From: Geomonas agri
GTDB lineage: Bacteria; Desulfobacterota; Desulfuromonadia; Geobacterales; Geobacteraceae
Direction of reading: 5' to 3'
DNA length: 64,000 bases
Assembly (NCBI RefSeq): GCF_020179605.1
Contig: NZ_JAINZO010000001.1
Span: 2,330,799 to 2,394,798, forward strand
Of this stretch, positions 35,056 through 46,587 are shown piece by piece. The notes beneath the pieces were generated by a model. It searched no databases. It worked only from the letters and a program-made list of their open reading frames with translations, and was not told the DNA's origin. The stretch's first letter is position 1. Each line of letters begins with the position of its first letter. A program made the position numbers and the translations under genes.

Positions 35056-36821
35056 AATTCAAACCCCACGGTGAAATGGACGCGGATCGGCGGTGAGTTT
35101 GGCTCGAGCGGATGGGCCAGGTACAGGTTGAGTCCCCCCACCGGTGTGTAGTAGTGGGCGCCTATCCCCACCCCCTGCATGAGCCTCATGTTGGCAAAAT
35201 CGTTGAAAGCGTTGCCGACATCGTCGAAAATCGACACGCCCCAGTTCTTGAAAAGGGCCCGTTCCAACTCCAAGCTTCCCACCAGCAGGTGTTTCCCCCC
35301 TACCACCCGGCCGGAGGAGTCCTTGGGGCCAAGACTTTGATAGGCGTAGCCGCGCACGCTCTGGTCGCCACCGGCGAAGAAGCGGATCGACGGGGGGAGT
35401 TCCGCAAAGGGATCGGTCAACAGGCTGTATCCCGTGTTGATGCGGGCATGTAAGGTAAGGCGCCCGGGGATGGGGATCAGCGCGCTGGCGTTGCCGATGC
35501 CCTGGATCAGGCCGGTGTCGGAGCCTAAGTAGCGGTGGGCGCCGCGCAGGTCCAGGGAAACGCGGTAGCCGCTGGTCGGGCGGACCAGGTCGTTGAAACG
35601 GTCCTTGGAGAAGCGGAAGCCCGGCAGCACCAGCCTGGCCTGCGAGTTTACGCTCCCCACCTGGTAGTTTTCCTGCTGGATCTTGAGGTAAGGAGTGGCG
35701 ACCTCGCCGCGCCCCAGGCCGAAGTTGTGGTCGACTTCCATGGCCGCCAGCCGGCTTTGATAGGTGGTAACAATTTCGCGCTGCAGGTTGAGCTGAATCG
35801 AGGTGGAGCTCCTGAGATCGCTGGCGCTGGGCATGGTGTAGCGCCCTGCAAAGCCCTGCAGGCGCTCCGCCACGTAGAGGCTCATGTCGAGGTCGTTGCC
35901 CTCGTGGGCGAGGTTCAAATCGCGATAGTGCACCGAGAACCTACCGCCGGTGTCGGTACCGTAGCCGAGACCGGGCCGCAGGGTGCGCCGCGGCGCGGCG
36001 GTCAACCGTACCAGAACCGGGACCTTGTGCTCCTTCGCCTCCTCGCGCTGAGGTGTCACCACTACCTGCCGGAAACGCTCGGAATTGGCGAAGTTGAGCT
36101 GGGTCTCCCCGAGCTTGGCGTACGAGAAGGGGTCACCCTCCTTGAAAGCGACGAACCGCTTCAGGTACACCTCGGGATACTCGGAGCCCCCCTCGATGTG
36201 GGTACCGTCGAAGTAATAACGCCCTCCGGTATCCATGGTGAGGCGGATACGGGCGGTGGCAAGATCAGGGGAAATTCGGATCTCGTGGCGTGGAAAGCCG
36301 GCGTCCAAGTAGCCTAAAGTCTGGGCCTGCGCCTGCAGCGCGCTCTTGCCCCGCTCGTAGTCGGGCTGCGACAGCACCTGTCCCTGGCTCACCGGAAAGG
36401 AGGCGGCCAGGCGGCGCAGTTCCTTCTGCTGCGCCCCCTCCCCCTCGAGCTTCAGGTCGACCTCGACCACGCGCACCGGCTCCCCGGGATCGACCGCAAC
36501 CTCGACCCGGGTTTTACCGTCTTTTTCATCCCGCACCGCGGCGGTCACCTTGGCGCGGTAAAAGCCATACGGCTGCAGGGCGACCCGCGCCTTTTCCGGC
36601 GCTTGCCGTGCGAAGCGCTCCAGCCAGAGCCGGTCCACCTTGCCATCGCGCACAAGGCCATGCGGCAACTCGAGCGCCTGGCGCACGTTGTCCTGCGCGT
36701 CCCCCTCGACCCCGGAGACGGCGACCTCCACCGGCTCGGCAGCGCGGGCCGGCGCGGCCAGGCACGAGAGCAAGGCGAGCCCCAGGGCCAGACGGAGGTA
36801 TGTAGCAAGGGTTCGGGACAT
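35052..36821 (-). CDS. tamA: Outer-membrane assembly factor TamA (Omp85 family)
   Basis: 589 residues, signal peptide ending at AAPARA. POTRA-like domains occupy about 30-240 (VEVAVSGVEGDAQDNVRQAL, then FYRAKVTAAV), followed by a 16-strand barrel whose last part carries the Omp85 motif GGDQSVRGYAYQSLGP and ends in VHFTVGFEF with a terminal Phe. It is the outer-membrane partner of TamB. I set the start at ATG 36821 after GCAGGGAGCTGC; a frame reaching 36860 adds 13 residues with no ribosome site. Confidence 0.9.
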   Translation of the reverse strand: MSRTLATYLRLALGLALLSCLAAPARAAEPVEVAVSGVEGDAQDNVRQALELPHGLVRDGKVDRLWLERFARQAPEKARVALQPYGFYRAKVTAAVRDEKDGKTRVEVAVDPGEPVRVVEVDLKLEGEGAQQKELRRLAASFPVSQGQVLSQPDYERGKSALQAQAQTLGYLDAGFPRHEIRISPDLATARIRLTMDTGGRYYFDGTHIEGGSEYPEVYLKRFVAFKEGDPFSYAKLGETQLNFANSERFRQVVVTPQREEAKEHKVPVLVRLTAAPRRTLRPGLGYGTDTGGRFSVHYRDLNLAHEGNDLDMSLYVAERLQGFAGRYTMPSASDLRSSTSIQLNLQREIVTTYQSRLAAMEVDHNFGLGRGEVATPYLKIQQENYQVGSVNSQARLVLPGFRFSKDRFNDLVRPTSGYRVSLDLRGAHRYLGSDTGLIQGIGNASALIPIPGRLTLHARINTGYSLLTDPFAELPPSIRFFAGGDQSVRGYAYQSLGPKDSSGRVVGGKHLLVGSLELERALFKNWGVSIFDDVGNAFNDFANMRLMQGVGIGAHYYTPVGGLNLYLAHPLEPNSPPIRVHFTVGFEF

Positions 36822-37206
36822 GCAGCTCCCTGCACGATGGCAGCTCTCCAGCCACGTCATGGCGGCAGAAGATGGACTAGATGGGAAAGGCCTAACCTCT
36901 CCAGATTACGAACCCATGAAGTTTACCATGTCGAAACGCGATGTTGTGCTTTTGCAGACAATATCCGGCAGGCAGAGCTAAACCACGGGTCAAAACCATG
37001 ACAGCGCGCCTCTTGCCTGTGAAAGCTCCACCCTATTCAAGGCTGGATAAGCACCATCACGACTGAGGTTACACAGTCACATGCCGCGTAATCCCCTTCC
37101 CTCCCCGCCCTCCATGTCAGAAGCGGGTGCGGCTGTCACAGTCTGCCGCCGCGCAACTCTGCTATAATGTGAGCAGCAGCCCAATATGCCGTTCACGAGG
37201 TAGGTC
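36822..37206. other. Divergent gap between tamA and GNAT gene
   Basis: 385 bases with no supported gene. It contains the extended -10 promoter at 37160. A 21-codon frame at about 36916 lacks a ribosome site. No repeat of note. Confidence 0.45.
37160..37168 (+). promoter_or_regulatory. Extended -10 promoter
   Basis: TGCTATAAT, a perfect extended -10, about 39 bases before the start of the GNAT gene; no good -35 box at normal spacing. Confidence 0.55.
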
Positions 37207-37719
37207 ATGTCGCAAACAGATCCGCACGAGGAGGAGGCACCCCGTATCCGGCAGATGATCATCGAGGACCTGCCGGAGGTGTTTCACATCGGGGAGGAGG
37301 TCTTCACCGCGGAATACTCGCAAAGCCTCTACCGCACCTGGGACGAGTACGAGATCACCACGCTGTTCAACTCCGACAACGAACTGTGCATCGTGGCCGA
37401 GCACGAGGAGCGCATCCTCGGCTTCGCACTGGGTACCACGGTGAAGAAGCACCACTCGCCCTGGAAGTACGGCTACCTGGTGTGGCTCGGGGTGCGCCGC
37501 GAGTTGCAGAAGATGCAGGTGGGGGCCAGGCTTTTCAAGGAGCTGAAGAGGCGCTTTAAGGAACAGGGGGTACGCATGATCATCATCGACACCTCGGCCG
37601 ACAACGAGCCGGCCATCCGGTTCTTCAAAAAGCACGGTTTCGACAACGTGCAGGAGCACCTCTACATGACGCTCAACCTCTCCAAGCGGCATAAGAAGAA
37701 AGCGGTGAAAAAGCCATGA
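37207..37719 (+). CDS. GNAT family N-acetyltransferase
   Basis: 170 residues. The GNAT fold is clear: RIRQMIIEDLPEVFHI at the N-terminus, LCIVAEHEERILGFALG, the acetyl-CoA loop in LGVRRELQKMQVGARLFKE (Q/R-x-x-G-x-G/A variant QKMQVGA) and ADNEPAIRFFKKHGF near the end. It resembles RimI-type enzymes; the acceptor is unknown. The C-terminus is Lys-rich. ATG at 37207 follows CACGAGGTAGGTC. It overlaps the M20 peptidase gene by four bases, which suggests a shared step such as deacylation/acylation of amino acids, as inference. Confidence 0.85.
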   Translation: MSQTDPHEEEAPRIRQMIIEDLPEVFHIGEEVFTAEYSQSLYRTWDEYEITTLFNSDNELCIVAEHEERILGFALGTTVKKHHSPWKYGYLVWLGVRRELQKMQVGARLFKELKRRFKEQGVRMIIIDTSADNEPAIRFFKKHGFDNVQEHLYMTLNLSKRHKKKAVKKP

Positions 37720-38933
37720 GCAGCCGTCTCGAAGAGGTCATGGCCGCCATCGACCCGGTCCGGCTCAAGGGGATTCTCACCGACCTGATCGACATCTACT
37801 CCCCCTCGGGGAAGGAGGAGGACATCCAGCTCTACCTGGAGGACCTCCTCTCGCGGGCCGGCTTCACGGTCGAGCGCCAGGAGGTGGAGGAGGAGCGCTA
37901 CAACCTGCGCGTTACCATGGGGGAGGGAGAGCCGAGGCTGTACCTGGTGGGGCACGTGGACACGGTCCCGGCCTGGGACCTGGAGGAGTTCGGGGCGCGT
38001 GAGGAGGGGGACCAGATCAGGGGACTGGGGAGCGCGGACATGAAGGGGGGGTGCGCCGCCATGGTGGAGACCTGGCTCGCCCTGGCCCAGGCGCTCAAAC
38101 CGGCGCGGCGCCCGAACGTCGGGCTGCTGCTGGTGGTGGGTGAAGAGGAGAACGGCGACGGCAGCGCAGCGTTTTTGCAGGATAACCAGGCGCCGTGGGC
38201 GGTGATCGGCGAACCCACCGGCCTGTCGGCCTGCTTCGCGCACTATGGCTACCTCGAAGCGGGCTTCGTCACCCGGGGGGTGCGCAGCCATTCTTCGCTG
38301 CCGGAGTTGGGGCACAACGCCGTAGAGTCCATGCTGCGTGTGCTCCTGCACCTGGGCAAGGACACCCTGTTCAAACGGGGCGAGTCGGAGATCGTCTACT
38401 CCATCAGGGAGATGCGTTCCTCCCAGAAGGGATTCGTGGTGCCGGACCGGTGCGAGGCGTGGATCGATCTGCACCTCCCCCCGGAACGCGGCCCGGATTC
38501 CGTGGAGCAGGCCATCCGACGTATCACGGCCGAGGCCGGGCAGTTCATTCCAGGGCTCGATCTCTCGGTCGACTTCGACTTCGCCTCGGCCGGGTACAAC
38601 CTGGGTACCGACAACCAGCTGGCCTGCATCCTGGAAGAGACCTACCAGCGCTTGGGCCTCACCTTGAAGTTCGAGGCTTTCCGCTCCCACTCCGACGGTA
38701 ACCTGTTCCACGCTGCCGGATGCCGGCCGCTCATCCTGGGGCCGGGCGCGCTGGAGATCTCCCACACCCCCGAGGAACTGGTGAGTTTCCCGGAAGTGCT
38801 GGCCGCGGCGAGGATCTACGCGGCACTGTGCCTGGGGATGGACCAGTATGCGGGGCTCAGGCTGGAGCGCCGGGGAGCGCTGAACTGCTTCGACCGGCAG
38901 GCGAGCTGGATAGGATGTTCAGCGGAAAGGTGA
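37716..38933 (+). CDS. M20 family metallopeptidase/deacylase
   Basis: 405 residues. Zinc ligands and catalytic residues of the ArgE/DapE/carboxypeptidase G2 family: His in YLVGHVDTVPAW with the following Asp, Asp in LGSADMKGGCAAM, Glu-Glu in VVGEEENGDG, Glu in VIGEPTGLSA and the last His in EISHTPEELV. A dimerisation lid lies between about 180 and 290. The substrate may be an N-acyl amino acid or peptide. The C-terminal 25 residues past the domain (RGALNCFDRQASWIGCSAER) look unusual and may reflect loss of the original stop. Confidence 0.85.
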   Translation: MSSRLEEVMAAIDPVRLKGILTDLIDIYSPSGKEEDIQLYLEDLLSRAGFTVERQEVEEERYNLRVTMGEGEPRLYLVGHVDTVPAWDLEEFGAREEGDQIRGLGSADMKGGCAAMVETWLALAQALKPARRPNVGLLLVVGEEENGDGSAAFLQDNQAPWAVIGEPTGLSACFAHYGYLEAGFVTRGVRSHSSLPELGHNAVESMLRVLLHLGKDTLFKRGESEIVYSIREMRSSQKGFVVPDRCEAWIDLHLPPERGPDSVEQAIRRITAEAGQFIPGLDLSVDFDFASAGYNLGTDNQLACILEETYQRLGLTLKFEAFRSHSDGNLFHAAGCRPLILGPGALEISHTPEELVSFPEVLAAARIYAALCLGMDQYAGLRLERRGALNCFDRQASWIGCSAER

Positions 38934-39335
38934 CCTGCCACATGGCGAAGTTGTTGCTCATCCCCTTGTGGCCACACCTGCAGTGGTTCATGGAAAAGCG
39001 ACCAGCATGCGGCAGGCGCTGCAGAAGTCGCCATAGATGCTGGTGTCCATGGTGAAGGCGGTGATCGACTTCACCTTGATGCTGAAGGTGTCGAGATGTC
39101 AGCTGTTTTCAGCACTCCCTCCCGGTCATGTCTGACAGCTGGGAAGACATGATTATGTCGCGAATAAGCCATTCAAAATATGCCAATAACACCGCTGCTT
39201 GCCCACAAGACAAGACCAATGCCCCCCCAATATCCCGCCTTGTGATCCACCTCACCGAAAAGCCGCATGGGGCTTGCCTTCGCGCAAACTTGTGAGGTAA
39301 GCTCCCCCATCATCTCAACCAGAAGGCGGTACGCT
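38934..39335. other. Gap after M20 gene; possible gene remnant
   Basis: 402 bases without a clear gene. On the minus strand 38988-39098 is open and reads TFSIKVKSITAFTMDTSIYG then DFCSACRMLVAFP before TGA, protein-like but lacking an upstream start; it may be the decayed end of a lost gene. Nothing else is visible. Confidence 0.3.
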
Positions 39336-40577
39336 GTGTCTCGAGTTTCATCCTCCGTTGTCGCACTATCCCTCATGCTGTTGCTGCTGTTTCCCGGATT
39401 TTCACATGCCGAGATCGTCAAGACCGGTGCCGAGGTCCTAAGCGAGCAGGGGTTCCTGCCGCTGCAGGGCAAACGCTTCGCCCTGATCACCAACCAGTCC
39501 GCCATGGTGGGAGACGTCCATCTGCTGACGATCATGGAGCACAAAGGGGTAACGCCCACGCTGATCTTCTCTCCCGAGCATGGCCTCAAGGGGAACGCCG
39601 AGGACGGCGTCAAGCTGGCCGACGACAACCAGGCCCCCATACCGGTTAAGAGCCTCTATGGCGCGGGCAAGAAGCCGCGCCCGGACGACCTCAAGGGGAT
39701 TGACCTAATGGTGTTCGATATCCAGGATGCCGGGGCGCGCTTTTACACCTACATCTCCACCATGGGACTGGCCATGCAGGCCGCCGCCGAGGCCGGCATC
39801 CCGTTCCTGGTGCTGGACCGCCCCAACCCGCTGGGAGGGGACTACGTGGCAGGCTTCGTGAGGGAGAAGATACCGGGCAGCTTCACCTCCCTCTACCCCA
39901 TTCCGCTGGCACACGGCCTGACGGTAGGGGAACTGGCGGAGATGATCAAAGGCGAGCGGATGCTCCCCGACCTCGACAAGCTGGACTTGCGGGTGGTGCG
40001 CATGCAGGGGTGGCGGCGGGAGATGCGCTGGCAGGACACCGGGCTGCGCTGGGTGGCGACCAGCCCCAACCTGGCCGCCATCGAGTCGGTACTGCTCTAC
40101 CCCGGCACCGGCATGCTCGAGGGGACCAGCGCGTCCGAAGGACGCGGCAGCATGAGGCCCTTCCAGATCGCGGGGTGGCCGGGCATCGACGCCAACGCAC
40201 TCGCCCTGCGCCTGAACGAGGAGCAGCTCCCGGGACTGCATTTCGAGCCGCTGCAGTTCACCCCGATCCGGCTCCCCGGCATCTCCAGCGCGCCCAAGTA
40301 CCGCGACCGCCTCGTGGCCGGGGTGAGCATCGAGATCACCGACTACCGCAAGGTCGAGCCGGTGCAGACCGGGGTGGCGGTCATGGCCGCGCTGCAGGCG
40401 GCGCTTCCGGAGGCAAACCGCGCGCAGTTCTTCCGCGGCGGCATCGACGATATGGCGGGCTCCCCCGAACTGCGCAAGGGGCTCCAAGCAGGCGAGACGC
40501 CAGCCGCCATCGAGGCACGCTGGACTGCGGGGGTGAAGCACTTCCTGGAGCAGCGCAAGCCGTACCTGCTCTACTGA
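39336..40577 (+). CDS. DUF1343 protein, NamZ-like exo-beta-N-acetylmuramidase, exported
   Basis: 413 residues from GTG 39336 (AAGGCGG upstream), giving a normal signal peptide ending FSHA; an ATG at 39267 would add 23 residues. DUF1343 features: KRFALITNQSAMVGDVHLL, LIFSPEHGLKGNAEDGVK, VFDIQDAGARFYTYISTMG, FLVLDRPNPLGG and TASEGRG-like GTSASEGRGSMRPF. In Bacillus subtilis the family member NamZ releases MurNAc from murein fragments. Here it is exported, so it would act on periplasmic or outer murein sugars. It stands alone. Confidence 0.87.
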   Translation: MSRVSSSVVALSLMLLLLFPGFSHAEIVKTGAEVLSEQGFLPLQGKRFALITNQSAMVGDVHLLTIMEHKGVTPTLIFSPEHGLKGNAEDGVKLADDNQAPIPVKSLYGAGKKPRPDDLKGIDLMVFDIQDAGARFYTYISTMGLAMQAAAEAGIPFLVLDRPNPLGGDYVAGFVREKIPGSFTSLYPIPLAHGLTVGELAEMIKGERMLPDLDKLDLRVVRMQGWRREMRWQDTGLRWVATSPNLAAIESVLLYPGTGMLEGTSASEGRGSMRPFQIAGWPGIDANALALRLNEEQLPGLHFEPLQFTPIRLPGISSAPKYRDRLVAGVSIEITDYRKVEPVQTGVAVMAALQAALPEANRAQFFRGGIDDMAGSPELRKGLQAGETPAAIEARWTAGVKHFLEQRKPYLLY

Positions 40578-40598
40578 TCCATCGATTCCTACGCTACG

Positions 40599-40665
40599 GC
40601 AAATCCCCCCCTGTCCCCCCTTCGTGAAAGGGGGGAACTCTTGTTCACGTGCCGTACTTCGTGGG
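40599..40665. repeat. Second copy of the AAATCCCCCC element
   Basis: GCAAATCCCCCCCTGTCCCC, a CCCCCCTTCGTGAAAGGGGGG hairpin-type stretch and CTTGTTCACGTGC match the right half of the element at 12560-12630 in order and spacing. It follows the DUF1343 gene and may end its transcript. Confidence 0.7.
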
Positions 40666-40810
40666 CCAGCATACTCCTCGCTCCCCGTGTAACTCAAGGG
40701 AATCACTTGGGGAAGATACGCTGAACCTCCCACCTCTCACTTCTCTGAAGAACCAGAACTTCTTATCCACAGCACATATCCTTGGCACACCTAGACTTGC
40801 GGCAATGGGC

Positions 40811-40842
40811 CCAAAAAGAAGGGGTACCCTCTCAGGTACCCC
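40811..40842 (-). terminator. Orphan Rho-independent terminator on minus strand
   Basis: GGGGTACC...GGTACCCC stem (40821-40842) with loop CTCTCA; on the minus strand it runs into TTCTTTTTGG. No minus-strand protein gene precedes it, so it implies an RNA. Confidence 0.6.
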
Positions 40843-40993
40843 CGGTGCAACTCTCATCGGTATCGGCCGCTAAAAAGCACCGATCACATGGCAGAAGGGA
40901 ACTGCGTGCCCTAGGCGCCATTCTGGCACCGGTCCGGCCCTAGCCCGGCCTGCGCACTTCTGTGCCCCGGCATCCCTTCCATGTCAACGCTGT
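40812..40993 (-). ncRNA. Candidate structured small RNA
   Basis: A minus-strand stretch of about 180 bases between a sigma-28-like promoter and an intrinsic terminator. ACATGG-AAGGGA near the 5' end pairs with TCCCTT-CTG-CCATGT, closing a branched core with GCAC/GTGC, GGCC/GGCC and GGTGCC/GGCGCC stems. CGGTGC and GCACCG form a second stem before the terminator. It matches no RNA family I know (not 6S, SRP, RNase P, tmRNA or GEMM). A 23-codon frame MEGMPGHRSA... lies inside but lacks a ribosome site. Confidence 0.4.
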
Positions 40994-40998
40994 CACCT

Positions 40999-41025
40999 TT
41001 ATCGCCAGGGTTGCGCCGGACTTGA
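40999..41025 (-). promoter_or_regulatory. Sigma-28-like promoter (minus strand)
   Basis: TCAAGTCC, 11 bases, GGCGATAA against TAAAGTTT-N11-GCCGATAA (5 of 8 and 7 of 8). It would start the candidate RNA near 40992. Confidence 0.4.
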
Positions 41026-41095
41026 GACTTTTCTGCACAGTCAGTGCAACGTGCGCCGGTGCTATTTGGTGGCAAATAATCCTCAATCTCTGGCC

Positions 41096-41121
41096 GAAAG
41101 TGCCGATATGGATGGCGATAA
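41096..41121 (+). promoter_or_regulatory. Sigma-28-like promoter of chemoreceptor gene
   Basis: GAAAGTGC, 10 bases, GGCGATAA, 39 bases before the ATG. A second possible box GCCGATAT lies at 41102. Chemoreceptor genes are classic FliA targets. TGGCGATAAA here (41113-41122) is repeated inverted at 40998-41007. Confidence 0.45.
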
Positions 41122-41160
41122 AAGAATAAGGCGACGGCGCCTTAGAATGAGGAACCACAC

Positions 41161-42855
41161 ATGAACCAAAAAACGAGACTGTCCTTTCAAACAAAGATAC
41201 TGCTATTGGTCCTGGTGAGCTGCTGCGTACTGGGGGCCCCCACCGGTCTGACAGTGATGAAGCAGTTCTATGACCTCACCACCCGCTTCCACGAGTCCTA
41301 CCGCGAGTCCCTCTACGCCAACTCCGATCTGCTGGCCAAGGCCGAGGTCCAGACCGCGGTCAGCCTGCTGCAGGAGATCAGCGACCGGCAGCAAAAGGGC
41401 GAGATCACCATAGAGGAGGCCAAGAAGCAGGGGGCCGACCTGCTCCGGGGGCTCAAGTTCGGCAAGGACGGCTACTTCTGGGCCGACACCTCAGACGGCA
41501 CCAACGTGGTCCTCCTGGGTAAACCCGCGGAAGGGAAAAACCGCATGAACCTCCAGGACGCCAAGGGGAAATACCTGATCCGGGAGATCATCAAGAATGG
41601 CAAACAGCCCGGCGGCGGCTACACGGACTACCACTTCCCGCGGCCGGGGAGCGATACACCGGCTCCCAAACGCGGCTATTCCCTCTACTTTGCCCCCTTC
41701 GACTGGGTCATCGGCACCGGCACCTACGTGGACGACCTGGACGCCCTGGTGCAACAGGCCGCCGACGCCAACAAGCAGCTGATCCTCAAGGACGTGTACC
41801 TGGTGATAGCGCTTACCGTGGTAATCCTTGCCAGCATCTGCGTGGTCGCCATCCTGGTGGTGCGCAGGCTGATCGCCCATATCGGCACCGAACCGGAAGA
41901 GCTGGAGGAGATCGCCCAACAGGTGGCAGCGGGAGACCTTACCGTGCGCCTGGAGACCGGCAGGACCGGCATCTACGAGGCGATGCGGCGCATGGTCGAG
42001 GGGCTGCGCGACGTGATGGAAAAGGTGAACCGCAGTGCCCTGGACGTCTCCGCCGCAGCGGGGGAACTCAACGCCAACGCCCGCTGCATGGCCGACGACG
42101 CGGGCGCGGTGGTGAATCAAGCCGAGACGGTGGCGGTTGCCAGCGAAGAGATGTCTTGCACCAGCAACGATATATCCCGCAACTGCCACCTGGCCGCCGG
42201 CAGCTCCGGGCGGGCCAACGAATCGGCGCAAAGTGGCGCCGCCATCGTCAGGGAAACCGTTCAGGGCATGAACAGGATTGCCGACCACGTGCGCAACTCC
42301 GCCAACGTTGTCGAGCAGTTGGGGACGCGCAGCGACCAGATTGGCGCAATCGTAGCCACCATCGAAGACATTGCCGACCAGACCAACCTGTTAGCGCTCA
42401 ACGCAGCCATCGAGGCGGCCCGCGCCGGAGAGCAAGGGCGTGGTTTTGCCGTGGTCGCGGACGAGGTCCGCGCCCTGGCCGAGCGTACCACCAAGGCCAC
42501 CCGCGAGATCGGTACCATGATCAAGAACATCCAGCAGGAAACCAAGCTCGCGGTACGTGCCATGGAAGAGGGGGTCGAGGAAGTGACCCGCGGCACCGGT
42601 GAGGCGGCCCGCTCCGGCGAAGCGCTGGAGGACATCCTGGCCCAGATCAACGAGGTGACCAGCCAGATCAACCAGATCGTGACTGCCGCCGAGGAGCAGA
42701 CCGCCACCACCCAGGAGATCACTAACAACATCCACCAGATTTCCGGCACCGTGCAGCAGAGCGCACGCGGCTCGCAGGAGATTTCCGCGGCATCGGAACG
42801 GCTCTCCGCGCTCTCAGGCGAGATGCAGCAGATGGTACAGAGGTTCAGGTTGTAA
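41161..42855 (+). CDS. Methyl-accepting chemotaxis protein with Cache sensor
   Basis: 564 residues. TM1 about 12-33, a periplasmic single-Cache domain (35-205) with the hallmark [21 protein letters not shown] and [19 protein letters not shown]2 about 213-236, HAMP, then a signalling hairpin with tip [20 protein letters not shown]. Flanking helices ([19 protein letters not shown]) differ from those of the receptor at 17657, so the two probably belong to different length classes and arrays. sCache_2-type receptors sense small organic acids. No C-terminal pentapeptide. The gene is alone, under a sigma-28-like promoter. Confidence 0.92.
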   Translation: MNQKTRLSFQTKILLLVLVSCCVLGAPTGLTVMKQFYDLTTRFHESYRESLYANSDLLAKAEVQTAVSLLQEISDRQQKGEITIEEAKKQGADLLRGLKFGKDGYFWADTSDGTNVVLLGKPAEGKNRMNLQDAKGKYLIREIIKNGKQPGGGYTDYHFPRPGSDTPAPKRGYSLYFAPFDWVIGTGTYVDDLDALVQQAADANKQLILKDVYLVIALTVVILASICVVAILVVRRLIAHIGTEPEELEEIAQQVAAGDLTVRLETGRTGIYEAMRRMVEGLRDVMEKVNRSALDVSAAAGELNANARCMADDAGAVVNQAETVAVASEEMSCTSNDISRNCHLAAGSSGRANESAQSGAAIVRETVQGMNRIADHVRNSANVVEQLGTRSDQIGAIVATIEDIADQTNLLALNAAIEAARAGEQGRGFAVVADEVRALAERTTKATREIGTMIKNIQQETKLAVRAMEEGVEEVTRGTGEAARSGEALEDILAQINEVTSQINQIVTAAEEQTATTQEITNNIHQISGTVQQSARGSQEISAASERLSALSGEMQQMVQRFRL

Positions 42856-42863
42856 CCGCAACT

Positions 42864-42901
42864 GGAAGGGGACTGGCTCCGCCAGGTGCCAGTCCCCTTC
42901 C
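42864..42901 (+). terminator. Long hairpin after chemoreceptor gene
   Basis: Perfect 14-base stem GGAAGGGGACTGGC / GCCAGTCCCCTTCC, ten bases past the stop. The T-run is lacking, so it may be a processing or weak termination signal. Confidence 0.5.
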
Positions 42902-42975
42902 CCTCCGCTGTACCCTTCCCCAACTTTCCCCACCTTTCCATTGGCATTCAGGCTCAGTCGTGTATCATATCCGCT

Positions 42976-43941
42976 ATGCCAAATGCCAACCGTCACACTG
43001 ACTCCCGCCTCAACATCGAAGAAAACGTGCCCCTGGCGCCGTTCACCACGTTGCGGATCGGCGGCCCGGCCCGCTTCCTTATCGGCGCCCGCACGCTGCG
43101 CGAACTCCAGGAGGCCTTGCGCTTCGCCCAGCAGGTGCACCTCCCCTTCTGCATCCTCGGGGGGGGAAGCAACCTCCTGGTCAGCGACGAAGGCTTCCCC
43201 GGCGTTGCGATACGGCTGCTGATGAACCGGGTCACCCGGTCCGGCGGCATGGTCCAAGTCCAGTCCGGCTTCGACCTGACCGCCCTGGTGCACCGAACCG
43301 TGGCCTGGGGACTGTCCGGGCTTGAGTCGCTGGCAGGCATCCCGGGTACCGTGGGAGGCGCGGTCCGGGGTAACGCGGGCGCCTACGGCGGCTCCATCGG
43401 CGACGCAGTGGCCACGGTCTCCGTCGTCGACACCGCGACGCTGAAGACGGTGACGTTGCGCCGCGACGAGTGCACCTTCGGCTACCGGGCCAGCCGCTTC
43501 AAGGGCGATACGCGGCTGATCGTAGTAGGCACACTGCTGGCGCTTACCCCGGGAGACCCGGAGGAGATCGGCGCCAAGGTTGCGCAAACGCTGGCGAAGC
43601 GGGAGGCGAAACAGCTTTCCTGCGACCAGAGCGCCGGCTCCTTCTTCATGAATCCGATAGTGGATGACGCGGAACTGATCAGTCAGTTCGAGGAGGACCA
43701 GGGGGGGCGCTGCCGGGAATGCCGCATCCCCGCCGGGTGGCTCATCGACCGGGCCGGGCTGCGCGACTTGAGGGTGGGGGGGGCGGCGGTGAGCCACAGG
43801 CACGCCAACTACCTGGTCAACACGGGATCGGCCACGGCGGCGGACATGGTGCAGCTGGCCAGGCTGGTACGCAAGGAAGTGCAGGTGAAACTGGGGGTGG
43901 TACTCAAGGAGGAGGTGAGCCCTCTCGGTGTGGTGATCTAA
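42976..43941 (+). CDS. murB: UDP-N-acetylenolpyruvoylglucosamine reductase MurB
   Basis: 321 residues. It reduces UDP-GlcNAc-enolpyruvate to UDP-MurNAc with NADPH in murein synthesis. FAD-binding motifs are clear: FCILGGGSNLLVSDEGFPG, LAGIPGTVGGAVRGNAGAYGG and the catalytic segment SCDQSAGSFFMNP with Ser. The late loop AGWLIDRAGLRDLRVGGAAV is also typical. ATG at 42976 has no strong ribosome site. The gene stands outside any mur/fts cluster in this window, between a chemoreceptor and a convergent hybrid kinase. Confidence 0.93.
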   Translation: MPNANRHTDSRLNIEENVPLAPFTTLRIGGPARFLIGARTLRELQEALRFAQQVHLPFCILGGGSNLLVSDEGFPGVAIRLLMNRVTRSGGMVQVQSGFDLTALVHRTVAWGLSGLESLAGIPGTVGGAVRGNAGAYGGSIGDAVATVSVVDTATLKTVTLRRDECTFGYRASRFKGDTRLIVVGTLLALTPGDPEEIGAKVAQTLAKREAKQLSCDQSAGSFFMNPIVDDAELISQFEEDQGGRCRECRIPAGWLIDRAGLRDLRVGGAAVSHRHANYLVNTGSATAADMVQLARLVRKEVQVKLGVVLKEEVSPLGVVI

Positions 43942-43952
43942 ACGATGATGAT

Positions 43953-46454
<2,502 letters not shown>

Positions 46455-46587
46455 CGAGTTTCCCATGGTGCCCAGGGCGCAACGCAGGGTGCGCCGCCCG
46501 GGGAGCTTGCTAATCCTTAGCTCATTAGTCGGCATCAGTCGCGGATTCTTTAGCGGCAAATGCCCGGCACCACGCTATCGAGAGGGT

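Larger units (their letters stand above)
40578..41160. other. Gene-free region before chemoreceptor
   Basis: 583 bases. It holds a repeat copy (40599-40665), a candidate minus-strand small RNA with terminator (40811-40993) and two divergent sigma-28-like promoters (40999-41025 minus, 41096-41121 plus). No convincing protein-coding frame. Confidence 0.5.

Noticed and set aside
30619-36800. Many long plus-strand frames opposite tamA and tamB
   Set aside because: They are shadows of the GC-rich minus-strand genes; translations are Pro/Ala/Arg-rich without domains, while the minus-strand frames show clear TamA/TamB features.
38988-39098. Protein-like minus-strand frame ending DFCSACRMLVAFP
   Set aside because: Only 36 codons between stops, with no upstream start or ribosome site. 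It is noted as a possible remnant in the gap entry and not called as a gene.
40660-41160. GEMM-type c-di-GMP riboswitch, expected in this bacterial group before chemoreceptors
   Set aside because: The conserved GGCAAACC and GGACGCAAAGCC-type segments are absent on both strands of this gap.
40940-41194. 84-codon minus-strand frame in the gap before the chemoreceptor
   Set aside because: It overlaps the chemoreceptor start and both promoter candidates, has no ribosome site, and its translation (many Cys, Arg and His, no domain) does not look like a protein.
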